Below, one piece after another: positions 17,017-29,600 of a stretch of DNA of 64,000 nt. The position numbers were made by a program, and so were the translations under genes. The notes beneath the pieces were generated by a model. That model worked only from the letters and a program-made list of their open reading frames with translations. It searched no databases and had not been told where the DNA came from. The stretch's first letter is position 1. Each line of letters starts with the position of its first letter. Source of the stretch: Undibacterium sp. CCC3.4 (GTDB lineage: Bacteria > Pseudomonadota > Gammaproteobacteria > Burkholderiales > Burkholderiaceae_D); the NCBI RefSeq assembly GCF_034347425.1, contig NZ_CP133779.1, positions 1,984,001 through 2,048,000 of the forward strand, given 5' to 3'.

Positions 17017-18300
17017 TTATGCTGCCATCTGCGCAAAAGCTGTCGCCGCAATCGCGATGGTGGCGTCGATGATGGCTTCATCATGCGCAATCGAGACGAA
17101 GCCGGCTTCGAAGGCTGAGGGGGCCAGATAGACGCCGGCGTCGAGCATGAGATGGAAGAAGCGATTGAATTTTTCTTTGTCGCTGGCCATCATGGCGGCA
17201 TACGAGTCTGGAATGCTGGCGGCGAAATACAGGCCGAACATGCCACCGACGGCATCGGCGCAAAATGTGACGCCAGCGGCGGCGGCCGCTGCCGATAAGC
17301 CATCGACCAAGCGCCGTGTGCGTTGGCTCAGCAGTTCATGGAAGCCCGCTTGCTGTATGATTTTCAGCGTGGTCATGCCAGCCGCCACCGCCACCGGATT
17401 GCCGGACAAGGTACCGGCTTGATACACGCCGCCCAGCGGTGCCATATGCCCCATCAATGCGGCGCTGCCGCCGAAGGCCGCCACCGGCAAACCGCCGCCG
17501 ATGACTTTGCCCATGCATACCAGATCGGCGACCACACCATACAGCGCTTGTGCACCGTGTAAGTCGACGCGAAAGCCGCACATGACTTCATCGAAAATCA
17601 GAATACTTTTATGTTCGGTACATAAACGGCGCATGGTGGCGATGAATGCTGCGCTCGCGCGTATCAGGTTCATATTACCGGCGATAGGCTCGACGATGAT
17701 GCAGGCGATTTGGTCGCCGATGCGGGCGAATACTTCTTCGAGTTGCTCGCAATTGTTATAGTCGAGCACCAGCGTGTGTTTGCTGAAATCTTCCGGCACC
17801 CCGGCCGAGGTAGGATTGCCGAAGGTGAGTAAGCCGCTGCCGGCTTTCACCAACAAGGCGTCGGCATGGCCGTGGTAGCAGCCTTCGAATTTAATGATTT
17901 TGTCGCGTTTGGTGGCGCCACGTGCCAAACGCAGCGCGCTCATGGTCGCTTCCGTACCGCTCGAGACCAAGCGCACTTGTTCTATGCCCGGTACCAGTCG
18001 GCAAATTTCTTCGGCCATCAAGACTTCGCCTTCGGTCGGCGCACCGAAACTCAGGCCGCGTGCCGCCGCCTCTTGTACCGCTGCGACTACCTCAGGATGG
18101 GCATGGCCGACGATGGCCGGGCCCCAGGAACCGATGTAGTCGATGTAACGTCGATCTTCGGCATCCCAGAAGTAGGCACCTTCGGCACGGCGGATGAAAC
18201 GCGGTGTGCCGCCGACTGAACGAAACGCTCGTACCGGCGAGTTGACGCCGCCCGGAGTGGTTTTCTGGGCACGGGCAAACAGGATTTCATTATTGTTCAT
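17017..18300 (-). CDS. hemL: Glutamate-1-semialdehyde 2,1-aminomutase
   Basis: 427 residues from the ATG at 18300 ([12 protein letters not shown]), the standard HemL length; an extra 11 residues upstream are possible but unlikely. It is a PLP enzyme that converts glutamate-1-semialdehyde to 5-aminolevulinate, the C5 route to heme. Seen: [14 protein letters not shown] (phosphate contacts), [10 protein letters not shown] (pyridine Asp) and [15 protein letters not shown] with the Schiff-base Lys. It lies downstream of thiD on the same strand (61-base gap) and ends 11 bases from the convergent CodA-family gene. hemH and hemJ are also in this window. Confidence 0.97.
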   Translation of the reverse strand: MNNNEILFARAQKTTPGGVNSPVRAFRSVGGTPRFIRRAEGAYFWDAEDRRYIDYIGSWGPAIVGHAHPEVVAAVQEAAARGLSFGAPTEGEVLMAEEICRLVPGIEQVRLVSSGTEATMSALRLARGATKRDKIIKFEGCYHGHADALLVKAGSGLLTFGNPTSAGVPEDFSKHTLVLDYNNCEQLEEVFARIGDQIACIIVEPIAGNMNLIRASAAFIATMRRLCTEHKSILIFDEVMCGFRVDLHGAQALYGVVADLVCMGKVIGGGLPVAAFGGSAALMGHMAPLGGVYQAGTLSGNPVAVAAGMTTLKIIQQAGFHELLSQRTRRLVDGLSAAAAAAGVTFCADAVGGMFGLYFAASIPDSYAAMMASDKEKFNRFFHLMLDAGVYLAPSAFEAGFVSIAHDEAIIDATIAIAATAFAQMAA

Positions 18301-18361
18301 GGTAATCACTTTGGATAAAATAAGGAGTGGCAAGCGCAGGTCGCCTGAGCGCGCGCTTGGC

Positions 18362-19222
18362 TTAGTCGCTTTCGCGGGCCCAGAAATACCGGTCGGGAAT
18401 CATTTTTCCCATACCCAGTTGTTGCGCATGGCTGACTGCAGCTTGGGTGAATTCTTGTGCTTCGAGTACTGCTTCGGGAATTTCCAAGCCATTGGCCAGT
18501 AAAGCCGTGATGGCAGCCGATAAGGTTGACCCGGCCCCGGCAAACGAACCGGGGATGCGCGGCCATACGTCTCTGCGTACTTGGCCGGTTTCGCCAAAGA
18601 GGGTGTTGGCGACCTCGCCGGTCGCACCGGGCGTGCCGGTGACGAGCACAAATTGGCAGCCGGATTCGATCAGGGTCATGGCATCAACGCTTAAGTCGTC
18701 GGCTTCGGCTTCGGCATTGTCTTTCCAAGTTTCGGACAGGCGCGCCAGCTCGACCGCCGAAATCAGCAACAGACCGGCCTGAGGGATCAGTAATTCGCGT
18801 ATCGCCAGCGCCAAGTCTTCGGCTTCTGGGATTTGTTCGGTCAAGGCGGTATTGAAGGGATCGAGAACCATGGGAAAATCGGGGTAATCAGAAACGATTT
18901 CGGCGATCACCGTGACATTCTCGACGCTGCCGACTTGCCCGACCTTGAAGGCGGTGACGACCATGTCTTCGAGTATGGTGCGTGCCTGTTCATCGACCAA
19001 ATCGGCTTCCATGCCGTGAATGCTGTCGATCTGCGCGGTGTCACCGGTGAGAATGGCGGTGACGATGGGCAGGCCATGACAGCCCATGGCTGCGAATGTG
19101 GCTAAATCGGCGAATAAACCGGTGGCGGCAACCGGATCGGCGGCGCCGAAGCTGACAATAAGCGGAGAAATTTGGTTTTGCACGTTGGGTAGATTACTAT
19201 AGCCGGTTGGGTTGATTTGCAT
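18362..19222 (-). CDS. thiD: ThiD-like hydroxymethylpyrimidine/phosphomethylpyrimidine kinase, divergent
   Basis: 286 residues of the ribokinase-like ThiD type: opening [18 protein letters not shown], the conserved AFKVGQVGS segment and the anion-hole region [10 protein letters not shown] near residue 230. Known ThiD enzymes have GTGC or GSGC at that last motif; here the Cys is Ser, and the usual DPVMV is DPFNT. It should phosphorylate HMP to HMP-PP for thiamine synthesis, but these changes leave some doubt about activity or substrate. It is divergent from rubredoxin with a 60-base shared promoter gap and is followed by hemL. Confidence 0.82.
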   Translation of the reverse strand: MQINPTGYSNLPNVQNQISPLIVSFGAADPVAATGLFADLATFAAMGCHGLPIVTAILTGDTAQIDSIHGMEADLVDEQARTILEDMVVTAFKVGQVGSVENVTVIAEIVSDYPDFPMVLDPFNTALTEQIPEAEDLALAIRELLIPQAGLLLISAVELARLSETWKDNAEAEADDLSVDAMTLIESGCQFVLVTGTPGATGEVANTLFGETGQVRRDVWPRIPGSFAGAGSTLSAAITALLANGLEIPEAVLEAQEFTQAAVSHAQQLGMGKMIPDRYFWARESD

Positions 19223-19282
19223 CTGCGCGTCAGATGGGGACTTGGTAAGTTGAATATTTTACTTGATTGAAGGGTTTTAGTC

Positions 19283-19501
19283 GTGATTGATAATATAAGC
19301 ACAAGCGTAAGCACCAGCGCAAACGCCGGCGGGGAATGGAAAACGTGGATGTGCCTGATCTGTGGCTGGGTCTATTCCGAAGAGCAAGGTTTGGTCGATG
19401 AAGGCATCGCTGCCGGTACCCGTTGGGAAGATGTGCCGATGAATTGGACCTGTCCGGAATGCGGTGCACGCAAAGAAGATTTTGAAATGGTGGTAATTTA
19501 A
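19283..19501 (+). CDS. Rubredoxin
   Basis: 72 residues with a GTG start and AAGG upstream. Two Cys pairs, CLICGW and CPECGA, make the single Fe(Cys)4 site, and the Trp/Tyr/Asp framework between them is typical. It carries single electrons in the cytoplasm. The N-terminal 17 residues (Ser/Thr/Asn-rich) extend beyond the usual 52-56-residue rubredoxin; a later start cannot be excluded but none has a better ribosome site. It sits between thiD and the pilGH genes, an order common in Burkholderiales. Confidence 0.93.
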   Translation: MIDNISTSVSTSANAGGEWKTWMCLICGWVYSEEQGLVDEGIAAGTRWEDVPMNWTCPECGARKEDFEMVVI

Positions 19502-19620
19502 CCGCGTTTTTGTATTTTTTTGGTTGGCTTTAAAAGTTTATTGTTGGAAAAACAGGCGCTACGGCAACTTTCTTTGTTAGAGTGGCAGCTTGCTACTACT
19601 CAATGTGAAGAGATGATTTT

Positions 19621-20022
19621 ATGTCAATTTCGGCTAGCGATGAAAACTTGAAGATCATGGTGATCGACGACAGCAGTACGATACGTCGGTCGGCCGAGAT
19701 CTTTCTCGGGCAAGCCGGATATAAGATTGTGCTGGCCGAAGATGGCTTCGATGCTTTGGCAAAGATCAATGACTCGCATCCGGATTTGATCTTTTGCGAC
19801 ATCCTCATGCCGCGGCTCGATGGCTATCAAACCTGCGCCTTGATTAAAAAAAGCGCCAAGTTTCGCGATACGCCGGTGATCATGCTGTCGTCTAAAGATG
19901 GGCTGTTCGATCGCGCCCGCGGTGCCATGGTCGGTTCGGACGAATATTTGACCAAACCGTTTACCAAAGACAGCTTGTTGAAAACGGTAAGGAATTACAC
20001 CTCTGCATCGAACACGAAGTAA
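19621..20022 (+). CDS. pilG: Twitching-motility response regulator PilG
   Basis: 133 residues, a lone CheY-like receiver. Acidic pair DDSS, phospho-acceptor Asp in LIFCDILMPRLDG, Thr/Ser in VIMLSSKDG and the conserved Lys in LTKPF are all present. In the Pil-Chp system PilG is phosphorylated by PilL/ChpA and promotes pilus extension and cAMP signalling. It is first in the order pilG-pilH-pilI-pilJ-pilL, which fixes the identity better than sequence alone. It follows rubredoxin by about 120 bases, which may hold the cluster promoter. Confidence 0.92.
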   Translation: MSISASDENLKIMVIDDSSTIRRSAEIFLGQAGYKIVLAEDGFDALAKINDSHPDLIFCDILMPRLDGYQTCALIKKSAKFRDTPVIMLSSKDGLFDRARGAMVGSDEYLTKPFTKDSLLKTVRNYTSASNTK

Positions 20023-20087
20023 GCTTTCAAACATGGCGCTGCCACTTGGCGGCGTCGATTATTCCAGTTTTAAGTAAGGTAAGACAT

Positions 20088-20453
20088 ATGGCTATTCAGA
20101 AAATTTTAGTAGTGGATGACTCGCCGACAGAGCGCTATTTTCTGACCGACGTGCTGGTCAAGCACGGTTTTTCCGTTTCGACTGCAGAAAACGGCGAAGA
20201 GGCCCTGGCTAAAATCAAGGCTGATAAACCGCAACTGATCTTGATGGATGTGGTCATGCCAGGTCAAAACGGTTTCCAAATCACGCGCGCGATCGCCAAA
20301 GATCCGGAAACACAAGATGTGCCGGTGATTATCTGCACGAGTAAAAATCAAGAAACAGACCGTATTTGGGGGTTGCGCCAAGGTGCACGCGATTATTTGG
20401 TTAAGCCTATCGATCCGCAAGAATTGTTGGCCAAAATAGCCGCGCTCGGTTAA
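20088..20453 (+). CDS. pilH: Twitching-motility response regulator PilH
   Basis: 121 residues from ATG 20088 (MAIQKILVVDDSP), which has TAAGGTAAG upstream; the longer frame from 20046 adds 14 unrelated residues. Single receiver domain with Asp in LILMDVVMPGQNG, Thr in VIICTSKNQ and Lys in LVKPID. PilH counteracts PilG in the Pil-Chp system, favouring retraction or acting as a phosphate sink. The pair PilG/PilH before the CheW-like PilI is the diagnostic order. Confidence 0.92.
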   Translation: MAIQKILVVDDSPTERYFLTDVLVKHGFSVSTAENGEEALAKIKADKPQLILMDVVMPGQNGFQITRAIAKDPETQDVPVIICTSKNQETDRIWGLRQGARDYLVKPIDPQELLAKIAALG

Positions 20454-20523
20454 GCGCTGCGGTGTAGATCAGCGGTCTGACCTACACCGATTTCTTATCA
20501 GTCAGACCCTCTCGGATCCGTTC

Positions 20524-21108
20524 ATGCCCCAGAATTTGAATGACCCTGTCGTTGTTCCTGTAGAAACGAAACAAGCTCCCCGTGGTTTGCGGCGCACGCG
20601 CTTGCGTGAATTTCAGGCGCAGTTGGTCGAGCGTATGCAGGCAGCACAACGTGGCGACTTTACCCAGGTTAATCAGTTGGGTATCTTGGTCGGGCCCTTG
20701 CGCTACTTGTTGGATTTGCGCGAATCCGGCGAAATCGTCAGTACCGGTTCGCTGATGTCGGTTCCTCTGACTAAAGACTGGTATGTCGGTTTGTCGAATA
20801 TTCGCGGTAATTTGACCAGCGTCGTCGATTTGCCACGTTTTCAAGGACATGATGTGACCAATCGCGATGCCAGTTCGCGCATTGTCGCTTTTGCTCCCGC
20901 TTTGGCGTTCAACAGTGGCTTGTTGGTTTCGCAGGTGTTGGGCTTGCGTAATATTGCTGATATGGAAGAAGTCGTCTTCGACCAGCATGGAAACGATCAG
21001 CGGGCGTGGTTATCGCGCAAATTCCGCGATCGGGATGGAAATTTTTGGTACGCACTGAGTCTGTCGGTCTTGCTACAAGATCAGGATTTTTTGCACATAG
21101 GCTTATAG
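20524..21108 (+). CDS. pilI: CheW-like adaptor PilI
   Basis: 194 residues, with a CheW domain from about residue 55 to the end (SVPLTKDWYVGLSNIRGN, VVDLPRF). It should couple the receptor PilJ to the kinase PilL at the membrane. The N-terminal 40 residues, rich in Arg and Gln, precede the domain. The stop is followed at once by the intergenic repeat unit GGAAGCGCGG at 21109. It belongs to the pil chemosensory cluster. Confidence 0.9.
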   Translation: MPQNLNDPVVVPVETKQAPRGLRRTRLREFQAQLVERMQAAQRGDFTQVNQLGILVGPLRYLLDLRESGEIVSTGSLMSVPLTKDWYVGLSNIRGNLTSVVDLPRFQGHDVTNRDASSRIVAFAPALAFNSGLLVSQVLGLRNIADMEEVVFDQHGNDQRAWLSRKFRDRDGNFWYALSLSVLLQDQDFLHIGL

Positions 21109-21128
21109 GGAAGCGCGGCGCAGATTCC
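21109..21128. repeat. Short intergenic repeat unit, copy A
   Basis: GGAAGCGCGG followed by CGCAGATTCC, directly after the pilI stop. It shares GGAAGCGCGG with copy C (54372) and GCGCAGATTC with the reverse complement of copy B (29832-29844). Confidence 0.45.
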
Positions 21129-21259
21129 AGCGGGCAAGGCCCACCGGGATTTATGCGGCGTCTGGTGCAAAAGTGATTTTGCAACTGTTGCGGTTTATCA
21201 CATTCAGTTTGTATTTCAAGCAAAACTGAAAGTTTGTCCATCGTTTAGGAGACTCAGTA

Positions 21260-23587
21260 ATGGCATTTAATCTACCGTTCTTGTCCAAAAGAAAAGAAAA
21301 TCCGACAATCGACGGAGCAGAAGTGGTGGCACGATCTTTTGCGAATGCGAATGCGAATGCGGATGCCGTCGACGTGGAAGAAGCGAGCAATGTGAAGATG
21401 CTCACGCCTGACGCCGCCCCCGCCGCCTCATTCACTCGCCAAGAAAATCGCGCCGATGCGACCTTCATCGGTGATGCGCTGGAAAAAGGCGGCGATCTGC
21501 GCTTGCCACTGATCGGTGCGATGAGCTTGCAGCAGCAAATGCGCGTGCTCTCGATTACCATGGCGCTGGCGCTGGTAGCCGGGGCGTTTTTCGTTTGGCT
21601 CAATGCCAGTCAGTCGGCCTTGGTGTCGACTCAGGTGCAGATTGCCGGTGACGTGCTGATGCACTCGCAACGTATCGGTAAAGCGGCACCGAATGCGATT
21701 CAAGGTAATGTTGAAGCGTTTAAACAGCTGGAAAACAGTCGCAAAGAAATTAATGCCGATTTGAATATTCTGCTCAAAGGCGGTAATTATCAAGGCCGTA
21801 ACGTCGACAAGGCCGCTGCCGCGTTTGAACCGGTGTTGATGGAAACAGTGAAAAGCTGGCAAAACTCGAACAAGGCCTCGGAAACGATTTTGCTGCGTCG
21901 TAAAGAATTGACCGGCTTTGGTCAAACACTGCAAAAGCTCAATGGTCTCTCGCCGGTATTGTTGGAACTGACCGAACAAATTTCCACGCTCAAAGTACAA
22001 GGCGGCGGTTCCGCACGTGAAATTTCCGCCTCCGGCCAGTTGGTTATGTTGACTCAGCGTTTAGGTCGGAGTGCCAATGAATTTCTGACTTCCGAGGGTG
22101 TCAATCCGGAAACTGCGTTCTTGCTCGGTAAAGATACCAATACCTTCCGCGATTTGGTTGACGGCTTCCTCAAAGGCAGTGAAGTACTGCGTCTGAGTAT
22201 GAGTAAAGATGCCGATACCCGCGATAAACTGGAAGAATTGCAAAAGACTTTCGTCGATTATCAAGGCTCGGTTTCGAGCATTCTCGGTAACTTGCAAAAC
22301 TTTATCGCAGCGAAACAATCTGAACAATTGCTGTTTAATGAAAACGAAGAGTTGAAAGATAAGCTGACCAAGTTGCAAAAGGCTTACACGTCCGAGCAAG
22401 ATTCGGTCAGCACCTCCTTCTGGCTCATGCTGGTGTCGGCCGCCGTTGCCTTGCTGGCTGCGGTCGGGATTGCCTTGGTTTTGCTGCAGGATAGCCGTAA
22501 CCGCGCCAAAGAAGCGAATGAACGTCAAAAAGACACGGCTGCGCAGATGATGCAAGCGCAGCAACAAGAAGTCGAGGCGAAGGCAGCAAATGATCAGAAT
22601 CAGGCAGCGATTTTGCGACTGATGAATGAATTGCAAGAAGTAGCTGATGGTGACTTGACGGTGCAAGCGACGGTGTCCGAAGACATTACCGGCGCGATTG
22701 CCGACTCGGTTAACTACACGGTGGAAGAGTTGCGCGGTCTGGTAGGGCGGGTAACCAATACGGCTGAGCAAGTGACGGCGGCGTCGAATCAGGCGCAGAA
22801 TATTTCGAACGATTTGCTTGACGCTTCGGAACAGCAATCGCGTGAAATTTCTGATGCCGGTCAAATCGTTTTGGCCATGGCGGCCGAAATTACCGATGTC
22901 TCGCGCTCTGCCAATGAATCGGCCGAAGTAGCGCGGCAGTCGGTGGTAGCGGCGGAACAAGGCGCGCATGCGGTGGAAAATGCGATCTCGGGCATGAATG
23001 AAATTCGCGAACAAATTCAGGAAACTTCCAAGCGGATTAAACGTCTCGGTGAATCCTCGCAGGAAATTGGTGAAATCACTGAACTGATTTCCGATATTAC
23101 CGAACAAACCAACGTCTTGGCCTTGAACGCAGCGATTCAAGCCGCTTCAGCCGGCGAAGCCGGGCGCGGCTTCTCGGTGGTGGCGGAAGAGGTGCAGCGC
23201 TTGGCGGAACGTTCGGCCGAAGCGACCAAACAGATCGGTGCGCTGGTTCGTACCATTCAAACCGATACCCATGATGCAGTGGCGGCGATGGAAAAATCCA
23301 CTCAGGGTGTGGTCGAAGGGGCGAAACTGTCGGATGCGGCCGGTACGGCTTTGTCGGAAATTCGTAGCGTTTCCAACCGTTTGGCCGAGCTGATTCAAGG
23401 TATTTCTCTGGCTACTGAACAGCAAGCTACCTCGGCCAATGGTGTGGCGCAAAATATTCAGCATATTCTGACCATTACCGAACAAACCCAAAGCGGCACC
23501 CAACAAACGGCGGATTCCATTAAGCAGCTCGCGATGTTAGCGGAAGAATTGAAAAATTCCGTTTCACGTTTCCGCGTCACTGCCTGA
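21260..23587 (+). CDS. pilJ: Pilus chemoreceptor PilJ (methyl-accepting protein)
   Basis: 775 residues, start with TAGGAG 10 bases upstream. A cytoplasmic N-terminus (about 100 residues) precedes TM1 (about 95-115, [15 protein letters not shown]). The periplasmic PilJ-type sensor region (two helical repeats) runs to TM2 (about 388-410, [21 protein letters not shown]). A HAMP-like segment and a long signalling coiled coil follow, with the hairpin tip [20 protein letters not shown]. It is the only receptor of the cluster and would sense pilus or surface contact and control PilL through PilI. The stretch [11 protein letters not shown] near residue 32 is a small Asn/Ala repeat. Confidence 0.95.
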   Translation: MAFNLPFLSKRKENPTIDGAEVVARSFANANANADAVDVEEASNVKMLTPDAAPAASFTRQENRADATFIGDALEKGGDLRLPLIGAMSLQQQMRVLSITMALALVAGAFFVWLNASQSALVSTQVQIAGDVLMHSQRIGKAAPNAIQGNVEAFKQLENSRKEINADLNILLKGGNYQGRNVDKAAAAFEPVLMETVKSWQNSNKASETILLRRKELTGFGQTLQKLNGLSPVLLELTEQISTLKVQGGGSAREISASGQLVMLTQRLGRSANEFLTSEGVNPETAFLLGKDTNTFRDLVDGFLKGSEVLRLSMSKDADTRDKLEELQKTFVDYQGSVSSILGNLQNFIAAKQSEQLLFNENEELKDKLTKLQKAYTSEQDSVSTSFWLMLVSAAVALLAAVGIALVLLQDSRNRAKEANERQKDTAAQMMQAQQQEVEAKAANDQNQAAILRLMNELQEVADGDLTVQATVSEDITGAIADSVNYTVEELRGLVGRVTNTAEQVTAASNQAQNISNDLLDASEQQSREISDAGQIVLAMAAEITDVSRSANESAEVARQSVVAAEQGAHAVENAISGMNEIREQIQETSKRIKRLGESSQEIGEITELISDITEQTNVLALNAAIQAASAGEAGRGFSVVAEEVQRLAERSAEATKQIGALVRTIQTDTHDAVAAMEKSTQGVVEGAKLSDAAGTALSEIRSVSNRLAELIQGISLATEQQATSANGVAQNIQHILTITEQTQSGTQQTADSIKQLAMLAEELKNSVSRFRVTA

Positions 23588-23675
23588 TTTTTCCATCTGA
23601 GAACCGTTGTCAGGTTCTATCACATTTGCCAGGCGGTGACGGCATGTCATCGCCTCTTGAGTTTGCGGAGTACGC
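23588..23675. other. Two hairpins in the pilJ-pilL gap
   Basis: AGAACC...GGTTCT (about 23600-23617) and GGCGGTGAC/GTCATCGCC (23632-23640 / 23646-23654, one G-T pair, loop GGCAT). No T-run, so they may tune expression of pilL rather than end transcription. Confidence 0.5.
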
Positions 23676-26600
23676 ATGACAGTCGATTTTTCCAATTCGC
23701 CACAACAAGCCCAGGAACAGTTCGATACCGGACCGCTTTCCTGGGTCATGGCGGAAGTGCGTGAAGCAGTGACCCACGCGGGCAAAATGCTCACGCAAGC
23801 ACTGACGCAAGATGCAGACAGTCGCTCGACTTCGCTGTTGCACGCCAAAAGTTACTTGCATCAAGCGCACGGTGCTTTGCAAATCGTCGATATCGACGGT
23901 GTCTCTATGGTGACGGAAACGATAGAAGATGTGATCGATCGTTTGCAAATGGAACAGTTGGAAATGCGTGCCGAGCATGTTGAGGTGATTCTCGATGCTT
24001 TCCATGCGGTCTTGCGTTATCTGGAAGATCTGTTGTCGGGCGCGGCACATCAGCCGGTGCGCTTGTTTCCGTATTACCGCGCGCTGTTGGAACTCAAAGG
24101 TGCCGACCGGATTCACCCGGCCGATCTGTTTTTCCCTGCCTTATCGATGCGCGAAAAAATTCCGGAACTGACCGTCACGCTGCAAAGCGCACCGGCCGAT
24201 TACACCGGCTTGCGCGGACGTTTTGAAAAAGCACTGTTAACACTGCTGACCAGTAAAGAACTGGCGCAACAGCAAGAAGCGGCCGCAGCGATTCGCATCG
24301 TGCTCAAAGAAATCGAGCAAATGCAGAGTAACCCACAAGCCAAAGCCTTTTGGGTGGTGATGTCGGCGTTTGCCGAAGCGGTGGCGCAGGGTGGGATAGA
24401 AAACCAGCAATACGTGAAACAAATTTTCGGTCGCATCAACCTGCAAATTCGCCGTTTGCTCGATGGTGTGCAGGCGATTCCGGAGCGCTTGCTCAGAGAT
24501 GCCTTGTTTTTCTTGGCACAGGTCAGTGAACCTTCACCATTCGTAGCCAGCATACGCCAGGCCTACTCGCTGGCCAACCAAGTGCCGCTCGATTACAATC
24601 AAAAAAATTACGGTCAGATTGCCGCCGGCGTACTCAGTACGGCGAAAGAACAATTGACTACGGTGAAAAATTTGTGGGGCCGTATCGCCAATGGTGAGAC
24701 CACGCTGGCCGACAAATTTTCGCAAAAAATGAAAGACTTGGCCGAAACCAGTGGCCAGCTCAATGCCCCAGCCTTGGCCAAGCTGCTGCGTGAATTGAGC
24801 GGCATCGCACGCCATGTCGCGCACACTGCCGAAAGCAGCAAACTCGGTTTGGAATTGGCCACCAGCCTGTTATTCATCGAAACGGCATTGGACCAAATTA
24901 CGCGCTTGCCGGCGCATTTTTCTGAGCGTGCCGACGAAATTACGGCGCGTTTGTTGTCGGTGGTATCGGGTGATGAACCGGCTTCACAAGCGCCATGGAT
25001 GGGCGAAATTTCACGCGAAGCGCAGCAGCGTCAAACCATGGGGGTGTTGGTCGGTGAAATGCAAACCAGCTTGCGCCAGGTTGAAAAGATCCTCGACGAT
25101 TACTTCCGCGACACTAGCCAGACCGCCACGCTGAGCTCGGTCGACAGCATCTTGCATCAAGTCGGCGGTGCGCTGGCGATGCTCGATCAAGATGTCGCCA
25201 TGCAAGCGGTGGAACATACCCGTCAATTGATCGCCGGATTGGCCGCCGCCGCCCCCGAGGAGCGCGCTGGCCAAGCCCAGACGCATCAAACGGTGGCACA
25301 AAATATCGGTGCCCTGAGTTTTTTCATCGAAACTCTGCAGTCGCAACCCGAGACGGCCAAGAAAAAATTCAGCTTTGATACCGAGGCTGGAGTGTTCCGT
25401 TCCAACTTGCTCGAGGCGGTGGCGAACAAGGCATTACTGCCAGCGAATGGACTCGAACTGACGACGGCCTTGCCGGCGGCGGCGACGGCGGAACAAGAAT
25501 TGACCCAGCAGCAGCAGGAATCGGCGCGTTTGGCGGTATCGCTGGCGGCCCATCCCGATGACCAAAGCTTGCATACGCAATTGATCGATTCGCTCGAATC
25601 CGAACGCGCGGTCGCCCATGTGCTCGACGATGCCGATGCCAGCGAACGTGCTGCCACCGCCATCGATTTGCTCGGCCAAGCCGGCCAGCCACACTCAGCC
25701 GCCGACTTGCAAGACATCGTGACAGCGACGATCGCTAATCCGGAATCCCAGCCTTTGCTGGCGGTAGTATTGCCGAACAGCGAAGCCGCCGTCGATGCCG
25801 AATTACTCGATATTTTTCTCACCGAAGCCGAAGAAGTGCTGGAATTCGTTGAACTTACGTTGCCGAGCGCGCGCAAGGACATCGACAACCAAGCCTATCT
25901 GACCAGCTTGCGGCGCTCGTTCCACACCTTGAAAGGCAGCAGCCGCATGGTCGGTTTGCCGGTGTTCGGTGCGGCAGCGTGGAGCGTTGAGCAAGTCATG
26001 AATCTGTGGTTGTCGGAGTCGCGTAGTGGCAGCGATGCTTTGTATACTTTGCTCGAACACAGTGCGCTGGAAATGACGCGCTGGGTGGCCGAACTCAAAC
26101 AAAGCGCTTACTCCTCACGCGATGGCGCGGCCCTGATTGCCGCTGCCGAGCGATTACAAGCCGGCTTGCCGGCGGAGCATAGTGAGATTGCCGAGCTGGC
26201 CGAGATTGCCGAAATTACGCCAGTAGCAGAGGCACTGCCTGCGGTGGCGGCGATCGAAGAGCCGACTGTCGCGAAGGCGGATGATCTCGACGAATTGCTG
26301 CTGCTCGATTTACCCGTACCAGCAGAGGCCGACGCCGACGCCGATGATTTTGAAGCACTGCTGGCCAGCGATGTCGCGCAGCAGACTGCCAGCGCCACCT
26401 TGGCGGCGCTGGCCGAGCCGCAGAGTGAACTCACGCCGATACCAGAGCCGCTGCTCGATCTGTCGCCGACGCCTAGTCTGGAAGATTGGTTGGCCAGTTC
26501 GCTGGTGACCGAGTTGGAACCGGCGATGGCCAGCGAGCTCGCTGCCGCCAGCGTAGCCGAAGCCGATCTGGCCGATGAGTTCATCGGCGCAGAAACAGTG

Positions 26601-29600
26601 AACCAACCAGCAGTGGCAGCAGAAGCAGAGATCGAAGCGGCCGTAGCCGAAGCCGCAGTGGCCGAAGAAACCGTCGAAGCTGCGCCGCTCGAAAGCGTGC
26701 TGCCGGAATCCATTGCCGCCTCAAGCAGTGCCCAAATCATCGGTTTTCCCGAGCAAAGCCGCGCAGCCGTTGGTCTCGATGACAATATCAAGCGTATCGG
26801 TGAGCTCGAAATCAGCCTGCCGCTGTATTCAATTTATATGGCAGAGACCGATGAAATCGTGCGTTTTCTGTCGCAAGATTTCGCCGAATGGCGGCATGAA
26901 CCGTATCGGCATGTCACCACCCATGCGATCCATGCCAGCCATACTTTAGCCGGCAGTTCCGCCACCGTCGGTCTCAAGCCGCTGCAAGAATTGGCCCACA
27001 GTTTGGAAATGGTATTGCAAAGACTGGAGCGCCATCCGGTGGAGTTGTTGGTGAGTGAATATGATTTACTCGAGCTGGCCTTAGACACCGCGCGCAACAT
27101 GTTGCAGAAATTTGCCTTGTCAGAAATTGCTGAATTTGCCAGCGAACGGGTGCACCAACTCGAGATCTTACTGGCCGACGTGATCGCCCGTTCCGCTGCC
27201 GGTGCCGATGAAGAATTCATTACCTCGACCAATGAAAAACTCGACCTGGCCGATTTGGCCGGGGTGGCTGGCGCCGCTGAACTGGTCGCAGCGTTGCCTG
27301 AGGGACGACATGCTGCTGCGTTCGATGCGCCGGCAAGCACGGCGCAGCTGACTGATTCGGCCTTGCAAATCAAGGACGATCTCGATCTCGATTTACTGCC
27401 GGTGTTTATCGAAGAAGGCCTCGATCTCTTGCCTATGATTGAGCAATTATTGCGCCGCTCGCAAGAGCAGCCCGATGATGCCGCCACTTTGCAGGCGATC
27501 GCCCGGCTCATGCACACCATGAAAGGTAGTGCCCGTATGGCCGGTGCCATGGCACTCGGACAGCATATCCATGACATGGAAACACGGATCGAAAATCTGA
27601 TGCTCGTCCCTGCTCCGGCACGTGGACCTTTGCTCGAAGATTTGTTGACGCGTCATGATTTGAGCATGCAATTGTTCGATCGCTTGCAACACCCGGAAGT
27701 GTATGCCGACGATGGCTTACCCGAAGTATTGACGGCTGCGCAAGAGCTCGACCAATTTCAAGAAGCCCAGGTCGCGGCCGTCAGCGAGCCTGTCGCTGTG
27801 CCGACCAGCCTGCCGAGTGGCGTAGTGCAGCCGTTTGCGACGCCGCTCCATGCGGTCGCGGCGCGCGCAGCCGCGGCACCGGCGGCACCGGTGACTTTGG
27901 TGCGGGTGCGCGCCGATGTACTCGATCGTTTGGTCAATCAAGCTGGTGAAGTGTCGATTTCACGTTCGCGCTTGGAGAATGAAGTCGGCACCTTGCGCAG
28001 TTCTTTAAGCGAATTGACGGAAAACGTCAGCCGCTTGCGCGCCCAATTGCGCGAAGTCGAAATTCAAGCCGAAACCCAGATCACCTCACGCATGGCGCAT
28101 TCGGCCGATCGTGAATTCGATCCGCTGGAATTTGACCGCTTTACGCGCTTGCAGGAATTGACGCGTATGATGGCCGAAAGCGTCAGCGACGTCGCCACCG
28201 TGCAGACCAATCTGACCCGCACCATCGACGGCGCGTCCGGCAATTTACATGTGCAAGCACGCTTGACCCGCGAACTGCAACAGGATTTGATGCGGGTTCG
28301 TATGATTCCTTTCGCCAGCGTGACAGAGCGTTTGTATCGCGTCACGCGCCAGACTGCCAAAGAAATCGATAAGCGCGTCAATCTCGATATTCGCGGTGGT
28401 AACGTCGAAATGGATCGTGGTGTGTTGGAAAAAATGGTCGGACCATTCGAACATTTACTGCGCAATGCAATTGTCCATGGCATTGAATCACGCCAAGTGC
28501 GGCGCGATCATGGCAAGGATGAGACCGGCGAATTACAGATAGAAGTGCGGCAGGAAGGCAATGAAGTGGTGATCCGCTTCAAGGATGACGGCCAGGGTTT
28601 GAATCTCGACGACATCCGCGATAAGGCGCACAAGCTCGGCTTGCTCGGATTGGATGAACAGTTAGCCGACTCCGACATGGCCAGTTTGATTTTCGAGCCC
28701 GGTTTTTCCACCGCAGTCGAAGTCACCGAACTGGCTGGGCGCGGCGTTGGGATGGACGTGGTCCGTTCCGAAGCGGCCTCGCTCGGCGGTCGGGTGGAAG
28801 TCGCCAGCGTGGCCGGCAGCGGTGCCGAATTCACGATACGCTTACCATTGACACTGGCGGTGACCCAAGTGGTACTGCTCAGTTCCGGCGGCCGTACCTT
28901 CGCCGTGCCATCAGTCTTGGTGGAACAAGTGCAGCAGTTGAAAGCCCATGCACTGGCGACGGCTTATAATGAGCGCTCGGTGCAGTGGCAAAATCAGCGC
29001 GTGCCCATGCATTATTTATCGGCCTTGTTAGGCCAGCGCGATGCCGTGCCGTTGGCACAGCAGTATTCGCCGCTGTTAATCATGAAAAACGGTACCGAGC
29101 GGGTCGCCATCCACGTTGACGATATCGTCGGTAATCGTGAGGTGGTGGTAAAAAACATCGGACCGCAACTGGCCCGTATGCCCGGCGTAGCCGGTGCCAC
29201 CGTGCTCGGTTCCGGTGACATCGTACTGATCATCAATCCGGTACCGCTGGCGCAAAAATGGGAAGCTGAACAATTGCGCCTGCCACAGCTTGGACATGAA
29301 ATGGGTGCCGTTGCCGATTTGCAAGAACATTCACCACAGTTGCCGGCCGAACCGGTGCAAGGCTTACGTACCCAACATACGGTGATGGTGGTCGATGATT
29401 CGCTGACGGTGCGACGCGTCACTCAGCGCTTGCTGGCGCGCGAAGGCTATCAAGTAATCTTGGCGAAAGACGGTATTGATGCGCTTGAACAGTTGCAATC
29501 GATTACCCCCGACGTGATGCTGGTCGATATTGAAATGCCGCGTATGGATGGCTTCGATCTGACGCGCAATGTGCGCAGCGATGCGCGTACCGCCCACATT

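Noticed and set aside
22061..23140. 359-codon minus-strand frame inside pilJ
   Set aside because: Shadow of the coiled-coil coding sequence; no start signal and no recognisable domain.
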